NCBI GenBank assembly: GCA_043228905.1
Contig: JBHGNT010000010.1
Coordinates: forward strand, 1,116,001 to 1,180,000
Length of the DNA stretch: 64,000 nt
Origin: Azolla caroliniana
Lineage: Eukaryota; Polypodiophyta
Direction of reading: 5' to 3'
Part shown: piece after piece, positions 19,648 through 32,424 of the stretch
Layout: each line of letters begins with the position of its first letter
Numbering within the stretch: position 1 is the stretch's first letter
Made by a program: the position numbers and the translations under genes
The notes under the pieces: model-generated
What the model was told of the DNA's origin: nothing
Seen by the model: the letters and a program-made list of their open reading frames with translations, nothing else
The model's database searches: none

Positions 19648-20059
19648 TGACTACTCTAATGGCCTTCCTTCCGACAATAGTAGCAATACAGTTTTCGGAT
19701 ATTGCTCGATTCACCTTTTTCTGTACCACCTGACTAGATACCGGAATTCATCCGGTTGGTATCTTCCAGCCTTCGCTGCTTTGGTTGTGGGATGACCGGA
19801 TTTGTGTCCGGCTCCCGACGGTATTCCCGGACCGTTTCTCAACGCTCATCTCGCCAAAAATTTCCCCTACGGTTATTTGGGTGGCATTGATTGTTGCGAT
19901 ACCCTTGCCATTCCGGCTACCGTCTGTCTTGGTCCGGGTATGCTCGCCATTCCAGGTACCTTCTTTTGTCCCTCCTTCGGTCATAATCCGGAGAGTAGTC
20001 TCATTCATAACGATCCCTATCGTAATCGTCTCTCCATTTGTCCTCATGGTGGTAACCGA
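19648..20059 (-). pseudogene. Old Gypsy gag-protease linker remnant
   Basis: A minus-strand open stretch (19748-20047) of low-complexity, Thr/Gly/Arg-rich text. Its position between gag and protease of the old Gypsy suggests the linker region. No domain is recognisable, so the assignment rests on position. Confidence 0.35.
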
Positions 20060-20450
20060 TGTCGTGTCGTTACACTTCCGTGTGGGAAACTAAGGCGGGA
20101 CCACGGGGGCCCTGGACTGAGGAGTGCACGAAACAAGGAGGGGAAGAGAGCGGAAGTAATGAGTCGGCGATTACCGGCTACAGACGAGTAGTTGAACGAG
20201 GGCCGACAAGTCCCTTTACCAGCACACAGTGCTCACCGGACCAAACGAAAACACAACTAGCTCTCACTGGTTCACCGGAAACACAATAGCCTACAAAGAA
20301 TAGTCAGGGGCGCACTCCTAACCAATTACGAGACAACAACGAGTTATAGAGCACACAGATACACTGGGAGACGACAACTCAAAGAATCGATTCAACCTAA
20401 TAGGTGATTACAATGCTTCCAAGATTCGAATCGGCATGATAGTGACCGAC

Positions 20451-20488
<38 letters not shown>

Positions 20489-20910
20489 CACACCCGAAAC
20501 ACGCAGTGGAGCCCCTGTTGGAAGCGCTTGGGCTTCTCTCGCGAGTAGAGGCGACCGACCAAAGATTTGCAGAGATCAATGGGAATGAGGAGAAGAATGC
20601 TCGGTTCCCAGTCTGACAGCACTTCGTCCTTGCCAAAAAAAAAAATGCGATCCCTTTCAGCCTTCTCCCCTTTTTATAGATGTTGGGGAGGGACTGTCAC
20701 GTCCTATTTACATTGTGTTTATCCTTTGTCCCTTCGGGCAGAGATACGCATCGATTTTTTAGCTAATAAATAAGTTCTACCTAGTATATTTACATCAGGC
20801 CGACCCATACCTAGTTATGTACAAACTTGTCAATTTATGCGTTCACATGTAAAGGTCGGTTCACCCGCTTTATCCTCCAATTCCTCTTAAGGCCGATTTT
20901 CTTCACGACA
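20060..20910 (-). mobile_element. Solo LTR of the TGTCG family
   Basis: Starts TGTCGTGTCG and ends CTTCACGACA like the LTRs of element 1, in the same orientation, and shares the GGCGGGACC, CAGCACTTCGTCC and TTTTCTTCACGACA blocks. No internal region remains. Flanks CCGA (before) and CCGC (after) are a near-match 4-bp TSD. It contains a CA microsatellite. Confidence 0.75.
20454..20493. repeat. (CA)n microsatellite
   Basis: About 40 bp of CA/AC repeats with one CG interruption, within the solo LTR. Confidence 0.9.
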
Positions 20911-22249
20911 CCGCTTTTTGGTCGGTATCAATCATCTCCCCGGAACCTGTCCTTGTTCGGTCGTCATTCTCCTCGTGGCTCAATATGCCGAACCGGTGCT
21001 GCTTGTCGATTTAGTAGATTGTACTCACATTGGTCCATGGTGTGTGACCGGGAGAGGCATAACATGCATTGGGTTTGCATTGTACATTCCAATGTGGAGT
21101 GGTTGGGGTTGAGACACGTGGTACACTGCATTGCCTACCGGAATCACAGATCTTGTTCTTTCGGTAGTGCTCGTTGTAGGCCCCCCATCGCCAAGTGATT
21201 GTTGTTTTGGGCTCTATCCATTTCCAACACTTGGTCGATAACTTGATCGATGATGTTGATCTGGAAGTCCAACACTACAACATTGTCCAGAGAGGCTCCC
21301 GAAGTGTAGCCAAAAATACTACCTTTGCTTCATCCTCCGGAGGTGCCCTCATAAGCTGACATTGCAACAATTGAAATCGGATGATGGATTGTGGGACTGT
21401 CTCATTATGTTCCTGACATGTTGTGTAAAATTTTCTGACAAGCTCCCTCTGCTCCACCTGACGGTGAAACAATCGCAAATTTTTTTCCTTCAAGGCTTGA
21501 AACATGGCAAAGCTACCGGGAAGATGCTTTGCGTGCCATCTCGCCGCTTGTCCTTTCAGAGTCATTTCGAATTCTATGATTTTTGATTGCTCTACTTCTG
21601 CTTCCATCAATCGTTGTGAAACATGGTTGGTTTCCCATGTTTGCCAAAATGTGTACACGTGCTTACGCATTTGGTTCGTCCCGGTATTTGGGGTACGGGT
21701 ACGACATGTTGTCATCTAAAGGTTGTTCCGGTGGCGGCATCGGTACACGATCGTCCTTTTTGTCCAATTTTTGGTCCAGTGGTGGTTCCGGTATGCGATT
21801 ATTCTCGTTTTCCATCTGTTGTTCCGGATTCTCCTCGTGAGCCGGTGGTTTTGGTACCGTCGTTTTCGACTCCGGTGTCGATGTGTGCTCAGATTTGTCT
21901 TCATCCGGTTCGTCTGGAGTATCGTGACTAGATCGGTAGTTCGAGTGGACACTGTGTTCGCTATCCTACTCCGACTCGAATGGTGAAAGTGCTTTCGAGT
22001 CCCCGACGCTTGTGGCTAGGGTTTGCAATATCGATTCTGCGTTGCGCAGACTGCTCAAGCTATTGCCTTCGTCTGAATGTCGCTGATTGTGCAACCGGAT
22101 TGCCTCTCTACGACCCACCGAATCTCTCTGGGAAAAGACTGGTCCTGTCGGATCTCCCCGGTCGCCTGCTGGTAGGCCTCTCGCCTCCGTAGTCTCTCAG
22201 CTAGTCTTCTTGCTCGTTCGGCATCTAGGTCGTTTGTCGGTCTTGTCAA
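20911..22249 (-). pseudogene. Old Gypsy gag remnant
   Basis: The clearest part (21275-21715, minus) contains FEMTLKGQAARWHAKHLPG and FYTTCQEHNETVPQSIIRF, the pattern of the retrotransposon capsid domain of plant Gypsy elements. Upstream pieces at 21716-21952 and 22055-22249 are Arg-rich and in other frames. The 3' part down to 20911 probably holds a decayed zinc-knuckle region. Multiple stops and shifts are present. It belongs with 18572-19142 and 12153-13672, giving an old element in gag-protease-RT order on the minus strand. Confidence 0.65.
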
Positions 22250-22770
22250 CCATTCCCCGTCGTTCTCTGCGCTTTGTAGTAATCGCGGTCGCCCAAACTG
22301 TGTTTAATCTAGGCTGGAATTAGCCTCAAACACAGGGTGTCCGTTCTAGAACACTTCACCAAAGGGGCGGTTAAGAGATGGATATTATCTGGTGCTAATT
22401 GATTCCGATCCGACTTATTCCGGATACGTTCCGGATTGCTAAGACGCAACTGATTAGATATAACATGCGTAAGATTGATAATGGAAGTGCATAACGACAA
22501 GTACACAAGAGACACAATAGGATTAAAATAGAACACACAAACTTGTATTACTTCCGCGAAACATTACATCGATTCCCGGATCCTTTTATAGGCATCCGGT
22601 AGGAAATACAAAACGGTGCCTTATCGGCTACCGACACTCTTAATAGGTAGGGATCCGGATCGGTACAACTATTTGGATCTGTCCGTTCCTATAATATTTC
22701 CTAACTAATAATTATGCCTCTACAAATATTATTCCCCGACTCTTCCCCGGACCATACTCTAGGCCAACAG
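22250..22770 (-). repeat. LTR-like non-coding segment
   Basis: Read on the minus strand it begins TGTTGGCCTAGAG at about 22770 and has CCTATAAAAGGATCC (about 22583-22597), a good TATA box. It may be the 5' LTR of the old Gypsy or an unrelated solo LTR. No matching partner is seen at 11495-12152. Confidence 0.35.
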
Positions 22771-23755
22771 GAATATGTCTCATGAATGGATAGAAGGAAT
22801 CATATACATGATTCCGAAATTAGATGCTCAATGTAATGAAATCTCAAAATGGCGTCCAATAACTTTGCTTAACGACATCTATAAAATAGTAGCAAAGGCT
22901 GTAGCCAATAGAATGCAACCGTTGCTTCCGTCGATTATACATGACACACAATCAGGATTCCTTCAAGACAAAAGCATCTTTGAGAATATCTTCCTTTTTT
23001 GGGAGATGATTGCATTGGTTCAAAATCACAAACAGTCCCTTGCTATACTATTATTAGATTCTGAGAAAGCATATGATAAAGTAGATGGGGACTTTTTGGA
23101 GGTAGTTCTATTAAGATTAGGGTTTCCAGGTGCATGGATAAAAGGTGTGTTTGCATTATATAGACATGCTTCTAGCTCGGTTCTATTTTCTGGAGGCAAT
23201 GGTACATTATTTCCAATTTCTAGATCTGTCTGACAAGGTTGTCCGTTAGCACCTTTTCTTTTCATTTTATTTGGGGAAGCTCTATCATCTTTTCTTAGAT
23301 CCTCGCCAGCAGCCATCCAAGCAATAGCCTTACCTAGTGCAAATTCGACAGTTCTTGATGCTGAGTTTGTAGATGACACTACTCTTTATATTCATGGAGA
23401 TGTTATTAATCTTGATCTGGTACACAATGCTTTGCATATATTTTCAGATGCTACTAGAGCCTCTCTCAATTGGAATAAATCTGTAGGCCTTTGGGCTAGT
23501 GATGAACCGCGTCCAGAGTAGTATCCAGGCCCTGCATCCGTTCGCTTAATCATGGGGAGCCCATTTATTACTTAGGTTGTCTTGTTGGTTTAGATTTACC
23601 ATCTGAAGGGATGCTATCACCATTGCTATTATCAATGAAGCGTAAGTTGGTCTATTGGGACTCTCATCACTTATCCTTTGCAGGCTAGGTTGTCATTGCA
23701 AATTCAGTACTATTGGCCTCAATGTGGTTTATTGCATCTGCTTGGTTGTTCTCTA
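22771..23755 (+). pseudogene. LINE reverse transcriptase, part 1
   Basis: Plus-strand translation shows a non-LTR (L1-like) reverse transcriptase: GIIYMIPK, WRPITLLNDIYKI, LLLDSEKAYDKVD, QGCPLAPFLF and the catalytic box as FVDDT (about 23368). A TGA at 23231-23233 interrupts the frame just before QGCPL, and further stops follow at 23520 and 23685. The 5' half (ORF1, endonuclease, N-terminal RT) is absent, as is usual for 5'-truncated LINEs. The sequence is broken at 23755 by Copia-1 and resumes at 33964. Confidence 0.85.
23751..23755. repeat. 5-bp target-site duplication (CTCTA), left copy, Copia-1
   Basis: CTCTA recurs at 33959-33963. Confidence 0.85.
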
Positions 23756-24038
23756 TGTTGGAATTCGGTCCCTTTAGATGGGATCCGAATGAAAACCGGA
23801 GGAGCCGGATCGGACATGCCGAAGGTAGGAACTGGACTAGATGCAGCAACCGAACCGGACTGGAAGGTATCCGGATGGATCTGGTGTGAACTGGATCCAG
23901 GGACATATTTGTAAATATGTTTCTAGTGTGCATGTAAAGGCTATATTTGTAAATAGTCCTAAAGTCATATAAGTATAAATATGACTTAGGGCAATCACAT
24001 TTGTATGAATGAAGTAGTTAGTGATTATCATTCTCTTG

Positions 24039-24100
<62 letters not shown>

Positions 24101-24349
24101 ATGAGTTGTAACAGCCGGTTGGCGAAGACATAGAGCTTGAGGTCATTGCCTCTGAGTCTCTTATTGTACCTCGTTTGTCATATAGTGATAGTTGGAGTCT
24201 ATGGGCTCCCGTGGTTTTTTCCCTATTAGGGTTTTCCACGTAAACATCCTGTGTCGTCTCTTTTGTGTAAGTGTATTAACCTCCATTTCTGTTTTTGTTT
24301 TTCCATCAAGTGTTTGAGTCTCGGTTGTGGCCGAGTACTATTCCGCACA
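23756..24349 (+). repeat. 5' LTR of Copia-1
   Basis: TGTTGGAATTCGG to TTCCGCACA. TATAAATA at 23974-23981 and a (GA)n tract at about 24040-24095. Confidence 0.9.
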
Positions 24350-24352
24350 AAC

Positions 24353-24364
24353 TGGTATGAGAGC
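24353..24364 (+). other. Primer binding site of Copia-1
   Basis: TGGTATGAGAGC, one mismatch to the initiator Met tRNA complement TGGTATCAGAGC. Confidence 0.8.
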
Positions 24365-24549
24365 ACAGGTTCTAAACCTTGACAAAAATGGAAGAGTCGT
24401 TCTGAAGCATGTTCAAACTCACTGCCTCCAACTACCCAGTGTGGAAGTCGAAGATGAGGGCAATGCTCGTGGTCAAAGATCTCAAGCTACCAGTACAGTT
24501 CGGGGACAAGAAACTAGACAAGATCGATGCCACGACGTGGGAGGTGATG

Positions 24550-25286
24550 CATATTGTGAAAGTGTTTTTAGAATCTAAGCCATTGAACATTAGGAGAATA
24601 TAAAGTATAGATAATTCACCTTTTGAGGATAAGAACACGAACTAAGACCTTAGGGAAGAAGTCAAAAGTAAAAGTACGAGACCAAGAGAAAAGTAAAAAG
24701 AGAAAACGCAGACTATAAAAAACAGTAAAAATAGAATGGTCATAACTCCCTCGTTGTTTATCCAAATATCACGTTTAAATATGGATTAGAAAGCTTGTAA
24801 AAAGAGCTTTCTATAGCTTTTTAAATCGCTTAATTTGGATATCGGATGAGGGAGATATGACGATTAGAAGGTCGATGTGTCATAGCTAAAAATAGGGAGA
24901 TAAAAAGCTTCTAAAAATAGCATGAACGTGGATAAGAAGAGGAAGGTTATAAAAGAAGAAGTGATATTAGTGAGGAGGGGGGGAAGAGTAAAGGAAAAGA
25001 GTGGATGAGGAGTGTTAGGAAGAAGTGTCTTAGAAGAGGAAGGTCTTTGGTTTTAGTTCAATGTGGAGTTTGTCTCCTTTGTATTCTCTTGATGTTGGAA
25101 TATCAGAACATTCTTATTTCTTGCTCGCTTTCTCTATCTTTTTTCTTAGTTTCTTGAGTTATACTCTCTAATCATAATTACCTAGAGCTATATAATATAT
25201 TATGATTTTCAACTCCATCTAATCGGTTTGGTCAAGCCCTCATATAGTGTATAACTATCTATTATCTTATACACCCTATCACATAT
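24550..25286 (+). mobile_element. Solo LTR with exact 5-bp TSD (CATAT), inside Copia-1 gag
   Basis: The LTR proper is 24555-25281 (727 bp, TGTGAAAG to CCTATCA), flanked by CATAT at 24550-24554 and 25282-25286. Removing it with one CATAT restores the gag codons VMHMKTTSY. TATAAAAG near 24949 suggests plus orientation. No coding sequence. Confidence 0.85.
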
Positions 25287-28200
25287 GAAGACGACGTCAT
25301 ACATTCGATGCTTCATTGACATGAGCTTGTACAACAACTTTAATGAAGAAAGTAAGGCTCATGTGCTCTGGGAGAAAATCTGCATCAGAAATTAGTAAGA
25401 CTCCGGTACCAGGACGGATCCAGCATCGCGGAGCACATGAATGCATTCTAGAGGCTCATAAATCAAACAACTTCGCTTGAATTACCTCTGGCCAATGAGG
25501 TACTTGCATTGCTCCTGCTTGGTTCCCTCCCAGATAGTTGGGAGACGCTAGTTGTCACTTTGGGCCGAAATCGGAGTCCCCAAAACTAGGACAAATCGGG
25601 GACGAGATCGAAGTCAAGGGGGAGGCCCACTTGCTTCTATTGCGGAAAGCCGGGGCTCTTCCAGAAGAATTGTCGACACTTTCGTAAAGTCAAAGGGGGA
25701 GCCGACGATCTGGAACCGAAGAAGATTTCGGAGAGAAGAGGAACGTTGGGGATCATGACAAGTGAAAAAGAACAACTGCTAATCACCGAGGAGAGTGAGT
25801 TGCACCTTGTCAAAGACGAAATGACATGGGTGGTCGACTCCGGAGCATCGTTCCACTTGACACTTGACAGGAAATGCTTCTCGTCCTACACAACCCGAGA
25901 TCCGGGTTGTGTCTGAATTGGGGAATGAAGGTACATGCCAAATTGTTGGCATAGGAGATGTGTTGTTGACGACATCAACCAGATGCAAGTTGCTATTGAA
26001 GGATGTCCGACATGTTCCGAAGCTTGATTTTACCTTATCCATGCCCGGATATGCCGGGAAGAAGTGAACGTAGCATTTGACACTGCCGGTGAGCTGTGGC
26101 ACAAGAGACAGACCCATATGAGCCAGGAGGGGATGAGAAGACTTCCCGAAGATAACCTCATTCCGGAGGTGAAAGACGTGCATCTTGAGAAGTGCACCGA
26201 AAGCTTGGCTGGCAAGCAAAACCGAACCTCTTTCCGGTCAAGATGACCGATGAGATGGAATGCACCACTGGAGTTGGTGCATACCGATGTGTGTCAAGTG
26301 GACAAGAAGTCACATGCCGGATCGCAATACTTCCTGATGTTCATAGACGACCACAGCCGGAAGCTGTGGGTCTCACCATTGAAGACAAAGGATAAGGTGT
26401 TTTCTGTCTTCAAGGAGCTCCACACAAGGGTGGAAAGGGAAACTGGCTAGAACCTAATGGCGGTTCAAGCAGATAACGGGGGAGAATACCGGGGGAAGTT
26501 CGAAGAGTACTGTCGGTCGAAGGGAATCCGGCTTGAATTCACTGTGTCGAAGACGTCGGAACTGAACGGATGAACCAGACCATAATGGAGAGAGTCTGAA
26601 GCATACTAGCACATGCCAAGTTGTCCAAGACGTTCTGGGCTGAGGCGCTGATGACGGTGACGTACGTGATTAATAGATCACCCTCAACACCTTTGGAAGG
26701 AGACCCACTACAGAGAGTATGGATCGGTAAAGACGTGTCTTACCGGAATTTGAAGGTGTTCGTATGTCTCACTTATGTGCATGTTGGAAAGATCAAGAGA
26801 GCAAAGTTGGATCCGAAGTCCAGGCCATGCATATTCCTCGGATATGGCGATGATGAGTTCGGCTACCGTGTGTGAGACTTGGTCGACAAGAAGGTCTTCC
26901 GGAGTTGAGACATAGTCTTCATTGAAGACAAGACTATTGCCGACTGGGAGTGGGAGAGGAAGATAGTGCACTCCGCGTCGACTAACAAAGACCGGTCAAA
27001 AGATGCAAGAATACATCCAATCGGAAACCGGATGTCATCTGAAGATCATGATGAACAGGTTGGATTCGGACAAAGAACTGGACCAACCAAAGAAGAAGCA
27101 GACATCGGAACCGGTCAAGACCTCGAATCATATTTAGATGAAGAACAAATGGAGGAACCGGTAGTTGAAGAACAAGGACGCCTCTGAGTGAGAGAAAAGC
27201 CCCCGGGAGATTTCCGGATGCAGAGCACGTATTGTTGGCTGATGGGGGGAAGCCAGAAAGCTTCGAAGAAGCAAAGAAAGACACCCACATCCGCAAGTGG
27301 TTGAGTGCCATGCAGGACGAGATGGATTCCTTGCATGAGAACCACACATACGAACTGACAGAGTTGCCGAAAGGAAAAAGGGCACTTCGGAACAAGTGGG
27401 TGTACAAGCTGAAACTAGGAGGTAAAAGGCCCGGATTGTGGTGAAGGGTTTCCAGCAGAAGAAAGGGGTGGACTTCGATGAGATCTTTTCCCCGGTAGTA
27501 AAGATGAAATCCATCCGAACTGTGTTGAGCATAGCGGCAAGCATGGACCTCGAGGTTGAACAACTCGATGTTAAGATGACATTCCTCCACCGGGACCTCG
27601 GGGAGGAGATCTACATGCAGCAACCAGAGGGGACCTCCAGAGGGATTCATGAAGAAGGGCAAGGAGCACTTGGTATGCCGGTTGAATAAGAGCTTATAGG
27701 GACTGAAGCAAGCTGCACGACAATGGTACCGGAAGTTCGACTCCTTCATGACCGACCAAGGGTACCGCTAGACGCAAGCTGACCACTGCGTGTTCGTGAA
27801 GAAATTTGACGGAGGTGACTTCCTAATACTCCTATTGTATGTGGATGACATGTTGATCGTTGGACCAGACCGAACCGAAATTGGGAATTTGAAGAAGGCT
27901 TTGACCCGGCCCTTCTCAACAAAAGATTTGGGCCCGACGAGACAAATACCGGTCGAAGAAATTGCTATGGTTGTCACAAGAGAAATATGTGACAAATGTG
28001 CTCCAAAGGTTCAACATGATGGATGCGAAACTGGTTGGGTCGACACTTCCGACAAACTGCAAGCTATCCCGAAAGCAAAGTATGAAGACAAAGATGGAGA
28101 AGTCGGAGATGATGAAGGTACCATATGCCTCCGCCGTCGGAAGCTTGGTGTACACAATAGTGTGTACCCGGTCGGATATTGTATTTGCTGTCGGAGTGGT

Positions 28201-28322
28201 CAACTGGTTCATGAGCAATCCGGGAAGATAACACTGGACCGTGGTCAAGTGGATACTCTGGTACTTAAAAGGCACCTCGAGTACGTGCCTCCAATTCGGC
28301 TCAGGTAAACCCCAACTGGAAG

Positions 28323-28327
28323 GCTTT
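28323..28327. repeat. 5-bp target-site duplication (GCTTT), left copy, Gypsy-B
   Basis: Recurs at 32902-32906; removal restores the Copia-1 RNase H text. Confidence 0.85.
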
Positions 28328-28770
28328 TGTCATGATAACAGTGTCATGATAACAGTCACATCATGCATCGAAAGGATCATGACACTCACATTATGACTCA
28401 AAAGGATTTGAACCCACAACCTTGTTGTACACATGTCAAATCCTTAACCATTGTATTAATATTCTTATATGTATAGTCTCTAGAATATGAAATCTAATAT
28501 CATAGGAATATTCTATATTACTCTACATTCTAGAATGACCTAGAATTTTCTAGAGTGTTCTATACCACTAGAACCTTCTAGAATACTCTAGAGATCTTCT
28601 AGATTACTCTACATTCTAGGATAACCTAGAATATTCTAGAGAGTTCTCTATTACTTATAAATAGGGATCTACCACCCATCCCAAACCTAAATTGGTTCAA
28701 ACTGTCATGACTGAGAGAGAGAAAGAGAGAGAAAAAGAGATAGAGAGATAATTGAAAGAGAATTATTATA
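28328..28770 (+). repeat. 5' LTR of Gypsy-B with inverted tail
   Basis: Collinear with the right LTR up to TTGGTTCAA (28700). Then 28703-28770 is the reverse complement of the last 68 bp of the right LTR (32834-32901), and about 44 bp of LTR are absent. Starts with a duplicated TGTCATGATAACAG. Confidence 0.85.
28504..28646 (+). promoter_or_regulatory. Heat-shock-element-like array in the Gypsy-B 5' LTR
   Basis: A dense run of alternating GAA and TTC triplets spaced by two bases lies just upstream of TATAAATA (28656-28663). It includes one perfect three-unit element, GAAccTTCtaGAA, at 28571-28583. This matches the binding consensus of plant heat-shock factors. Activity is inferred. Confidence 0.5.
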
Positions 28771-28872
28771 GAGAGATAGAGAGTAAGTCCGGCCAAAATA
28801 GGAGCCATTTGGCTGGACCATCCTAGCTATGTAGAGTTAGTTCCTAGTCGTGGTTCCATTTCATCAAATCAA

Positions 28873-31800
28873 GTGAGTCGAGTTTTTTCAGCACAAGTCG
28901 AGCTTACCACATCTACATGTCATCGAGTCCTAGCCTCTGCCCTTCTAGATTCTGGAGCCAACTCTTGTTTCATGGATCGTGAATTTGCATTGTCACAAAA
29001 CATCCTCTTGAATAAGCTTCCCAACCCGGTAGCCGTAGGAGTCATCGATGGACGTCCCATAGCATCAGGAGATATAGTTGAGGAGTCCGAGCCAATTAGG
29101 ATAGTTCTTGGCAATTTGGCAAGCATAATCTCTTTCAATATTATTCGTAGTCCGGACCACCCAATAGTTCTAGGTCTCCCCTGGTTTGAACTCCATAACC
29201 CGAAGATTGATTGGATGAAAAGAACAATTGAGGAGACTCGGGCAAAAAGCACAAATCCCGCATCCCTCTCTCCGACATGTGCTAATAGATCCCCGGAGTT
29301 ATCGCCCATCTCTTTACGACAGTTGCGGGAGGAAGGGGGGAACGAGGCCATGTTCGTCTTCGCAATAGTAGCAACTCCATCATCCACTTCACGTGACGCG
29401 GATATTACACTACCAGAGAAATACAAGGAGTTTTCAGATGTCTTTGATAAGGTGAAGGCCAATACATTGCCGGAGCATCGGCCATACGACTGCCCTATTG
29501 ACTTACAACCAGGGAAAGAACCTCCATGGGGCCCAATTTATAATCTCTCCCCTGTAGAGCTAGAGACTTTGCGGAAATATATTGATGAGAATCTGGCAAA
29601 CGGATTCATTCGGCATTCTAGATCCCCTGCTGGTGTAGCTATCTTCTTCGTTAAGAAGAAGAATGGGACTCTTCGGTTGGTCGTGGATTATCGAGGGCTA
29701 AACAAAGTGACTATCCGAAATAGATATGCTCTACCATTAATCCCGAATCTTTTGGAACGTCTCAGTGGTGCAAAATATTTCACGAAGTTGGACCTTCGCG
29801 GAGCATATAATCTAGTTCGGATTCGCCCGGGGGATGAATGGAAGACAGCTTTCCGCACTCGCTATGGACATTTTGAGTATACAGTGATGCCATTTGGTCT
29901 CACGAATGCACCTGCTGTTTTCCAACATATGGCGAACGATATTTTTCGAGATTTTCTTGATATCTTCACTATAGTTTACCTAGATGATATTTTAATCTAC
30001 TCAAAGACCCAAGAGGAGCATGATGCACATGTTCGTCAAGTACTATGCTGACTCCGAGAATATGGTCTCTACGCAAAATTAGAAAAGTGTAGTTTCGGCC
30101 AGAATCAAGTGGAATTTTTGGGGTATGTTGTATCGTCAAATGGTATTGCTATGGACCCCATGAAGGTACATGCAATTTTAGAGTGGCAAACGCCCCTTTC
30201 AGTGCGTGATGTGCAATGTTTTCTCGGGTTTGCAAATTTTTATCGGAAATTTATTAAAGATTATTCCAAGGTTGTGCTTCCACTTACTCAGCTCACACAT
30301 AAAGATCAACCATTTATATGGAGTTCAGATGCATCCGAGGCATTCGAAAGCTTAAAACGAGCATTTACAATGGCACCTATCTTAGCACATGTCGACCCAA
30401 CAAAACGCTTCATCCTCGAAGCCGATGCATCCGATTTTGCACTAGGGAGTGTCCTCTCGCAGACTGGAGATGATGGACAACTACACCCTGTCGCCTTTCA
30501 TTCACGAAAGTTTGAAGCTGCAGAGATCAACTACGAGATCCATGACAAAGAGCTTCTTGCAATTGTGGATTCGTTTCAACAATGGCGACATTTCCTAGAA
30601 GGTTCTTCTCAGCAGATCATTGTCTACAATGATCATAAGAACCTGACTTATTTCCAAAATGCTCGAGTCTTGAGTCGGCGACAAGCCCGGTGGGCGCAAT
30701 TTTTGACTCACTTCGACTTTATCATCATATATCGCCCTGGGATGCAGCAAGGCAAAGCAGATGCTCTTTCTCGGCGCTCTTATATGGAACTTCGTCCAGG
30801 GGAACCTGCTTTTGAGCATCAAAAACAAATCCTTTTGGGTCCTAATCGATTACGATTAATGGTAGTTAATGCCATAACAGCTCTTGAAAATTCCACTCTT
30901 CTTGATTCCATTCGAGATCATATGGCCACTGATGATTTCGCCAAGGATGTTTTGGATCATATCGTCCCGGATCGTGCTTCTTGCTCACAGTCGAAAAATC
31001 CTCGTAATGACTATTGTTAGTTCTATTGGCATGATGGTTTTCTATTTCGACAAAATTTATTGTATGTTCCTGATGGTCCCCCACGGCTACAAGTTTTGCA
31101 ACATTGCCATGACTCACCAATGGCTGGTCATTTTGGAGTTCACAAGACTCTAGAATTAATTTCTCGACGCTATTGGTGGCCTCGCCTTCGTCATTTTGTT
31201 GAGGAGTATGTTCGGAGTTGTGATATATGTTGTCGATCAAAGAATCCTCGTCACCGACCCTATGGCTTACTACAACCACTTCCCATTCCGGAAACACCTT
31301 GGAAGTCTATATCCTTGGACTTCATTACTGATCTCCCAGTTTCAAAAGGTTTTGATGCAATTCTCACAGTGGTTGATCGATTTACCAAAATGGCACATTT
31401 CTTGCCATGTACAAAGTCAATTACTAGTCAAGAGACGGCTGATCTCGTTATGCGGGAGGTATTTAAGCATCATGGTCTGCCAGATGATATTATTAGTGAT
31501 CGTGGTCCACAATTCATCTCAAAGTTTTGGAAGCACCTGTTCAAACTTCTCCACATTTCAGTTAAGCTTTCTTCGGGCTATCATCCTGAAACAAATGGCC
31601 AAACAGAGCGTACCAACCAGACATTGGAACAATATCTTCGTTGTTTCATCAACTATCAACAAGATGATTGGGTTGCATTTTTGCACTTGGCGGAATTCGC
31701 TTACAACAACTCAGCCCATTCTTCTACAGGATATTCCCCATTTTTCGCAAATACGGGCTGTCATCCTCGATGGACGATGAATGCGCATCCAGAAGTTCCT

Positions 31801-32424
31801 ACCAACCCTGCTGCCGAGGATCGTCTCAGTCGCCTCCAAGAAATTCAAGCCAACATTCTCCACAATTTGCACGATGCTCAATTTACACACAAGAGGCTTG
31901 CCGATCGTCATCGTCTAGACTCCTCAAAAAAGTTCCGCATTGGGGTTCATGTATGGCTTCTCCAACACAACATCAAGACCACTCGACCTTGCAATAAATT
32001 GGATTACCAACGTTTTGGCCCTTACATGATCACTGGTAAGATAAGTGATGTTGCATTTCGTCTTGACCTCCCTCCACACATGCATCTTCATCCGGTGTTT
32101 CATGTATCCCTTTTGGAACCTTATACTACAAGTTCAATTCCGGGCCGTCTTACGACACCCCCACCACCTGTCGAGTTCTTGGATGGGCCTGAATTTGAAG
32201 TTGCTGCCGTTCTCGATTCTAAAATCGTGCGCAACAAGTTGTATTACTTGGTCGATTGGCTAGGCTATACCCCCAATGATCGAACTTGGGAACCTGCCAC
32301 AAATCTTTCCAATGCTGCAGAACTCGTCAATGCATTTCATCGCCAATATCCTTGTAAACTAGGTCCTAATACAAACCCTACGACCCGTGAGACGTGTCGT
32401 CGAAGAAGGGGGATAGTGTCATGA
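28873..32424 (+). pseudogene. Gypsy-B pol (protease, RT, RNase H, integrase, chromodomain) with two stop codons
   Basis: One reading frame of about 1180 codons covers the whole gene and is broken only by TGA at 30049-30051 and TAG at 31018-31020. Domains in order are: protease (LLDSGANS, about 28945), RT ([13 protein letters not shown], catalytic YLDD about 29980-29991), RNase H (ILEADASDFALGS, about 30411), integrase His/Cys region (31090-31240) and DDE core (DFITDLP, ISDRGPQF, NGQTERTNQ). A C-terminal chromodomain follows (YYLVDWLGY...TWEP, about 32238-32300). The chromodomain places it among chromoviruses, which target heterochromatin. Both stops are explained by single C-to-T changes (CGA to TGA, CAG to TAG). 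The gene is therefore recently silenced rather than old. Confidence 0.9.

Noticed and set aside
24018-24239. Ser/Leu-rich frame at the (GA)n tract of the Copia-1 LTR
   Set aside because: Translation of a microsatellite.
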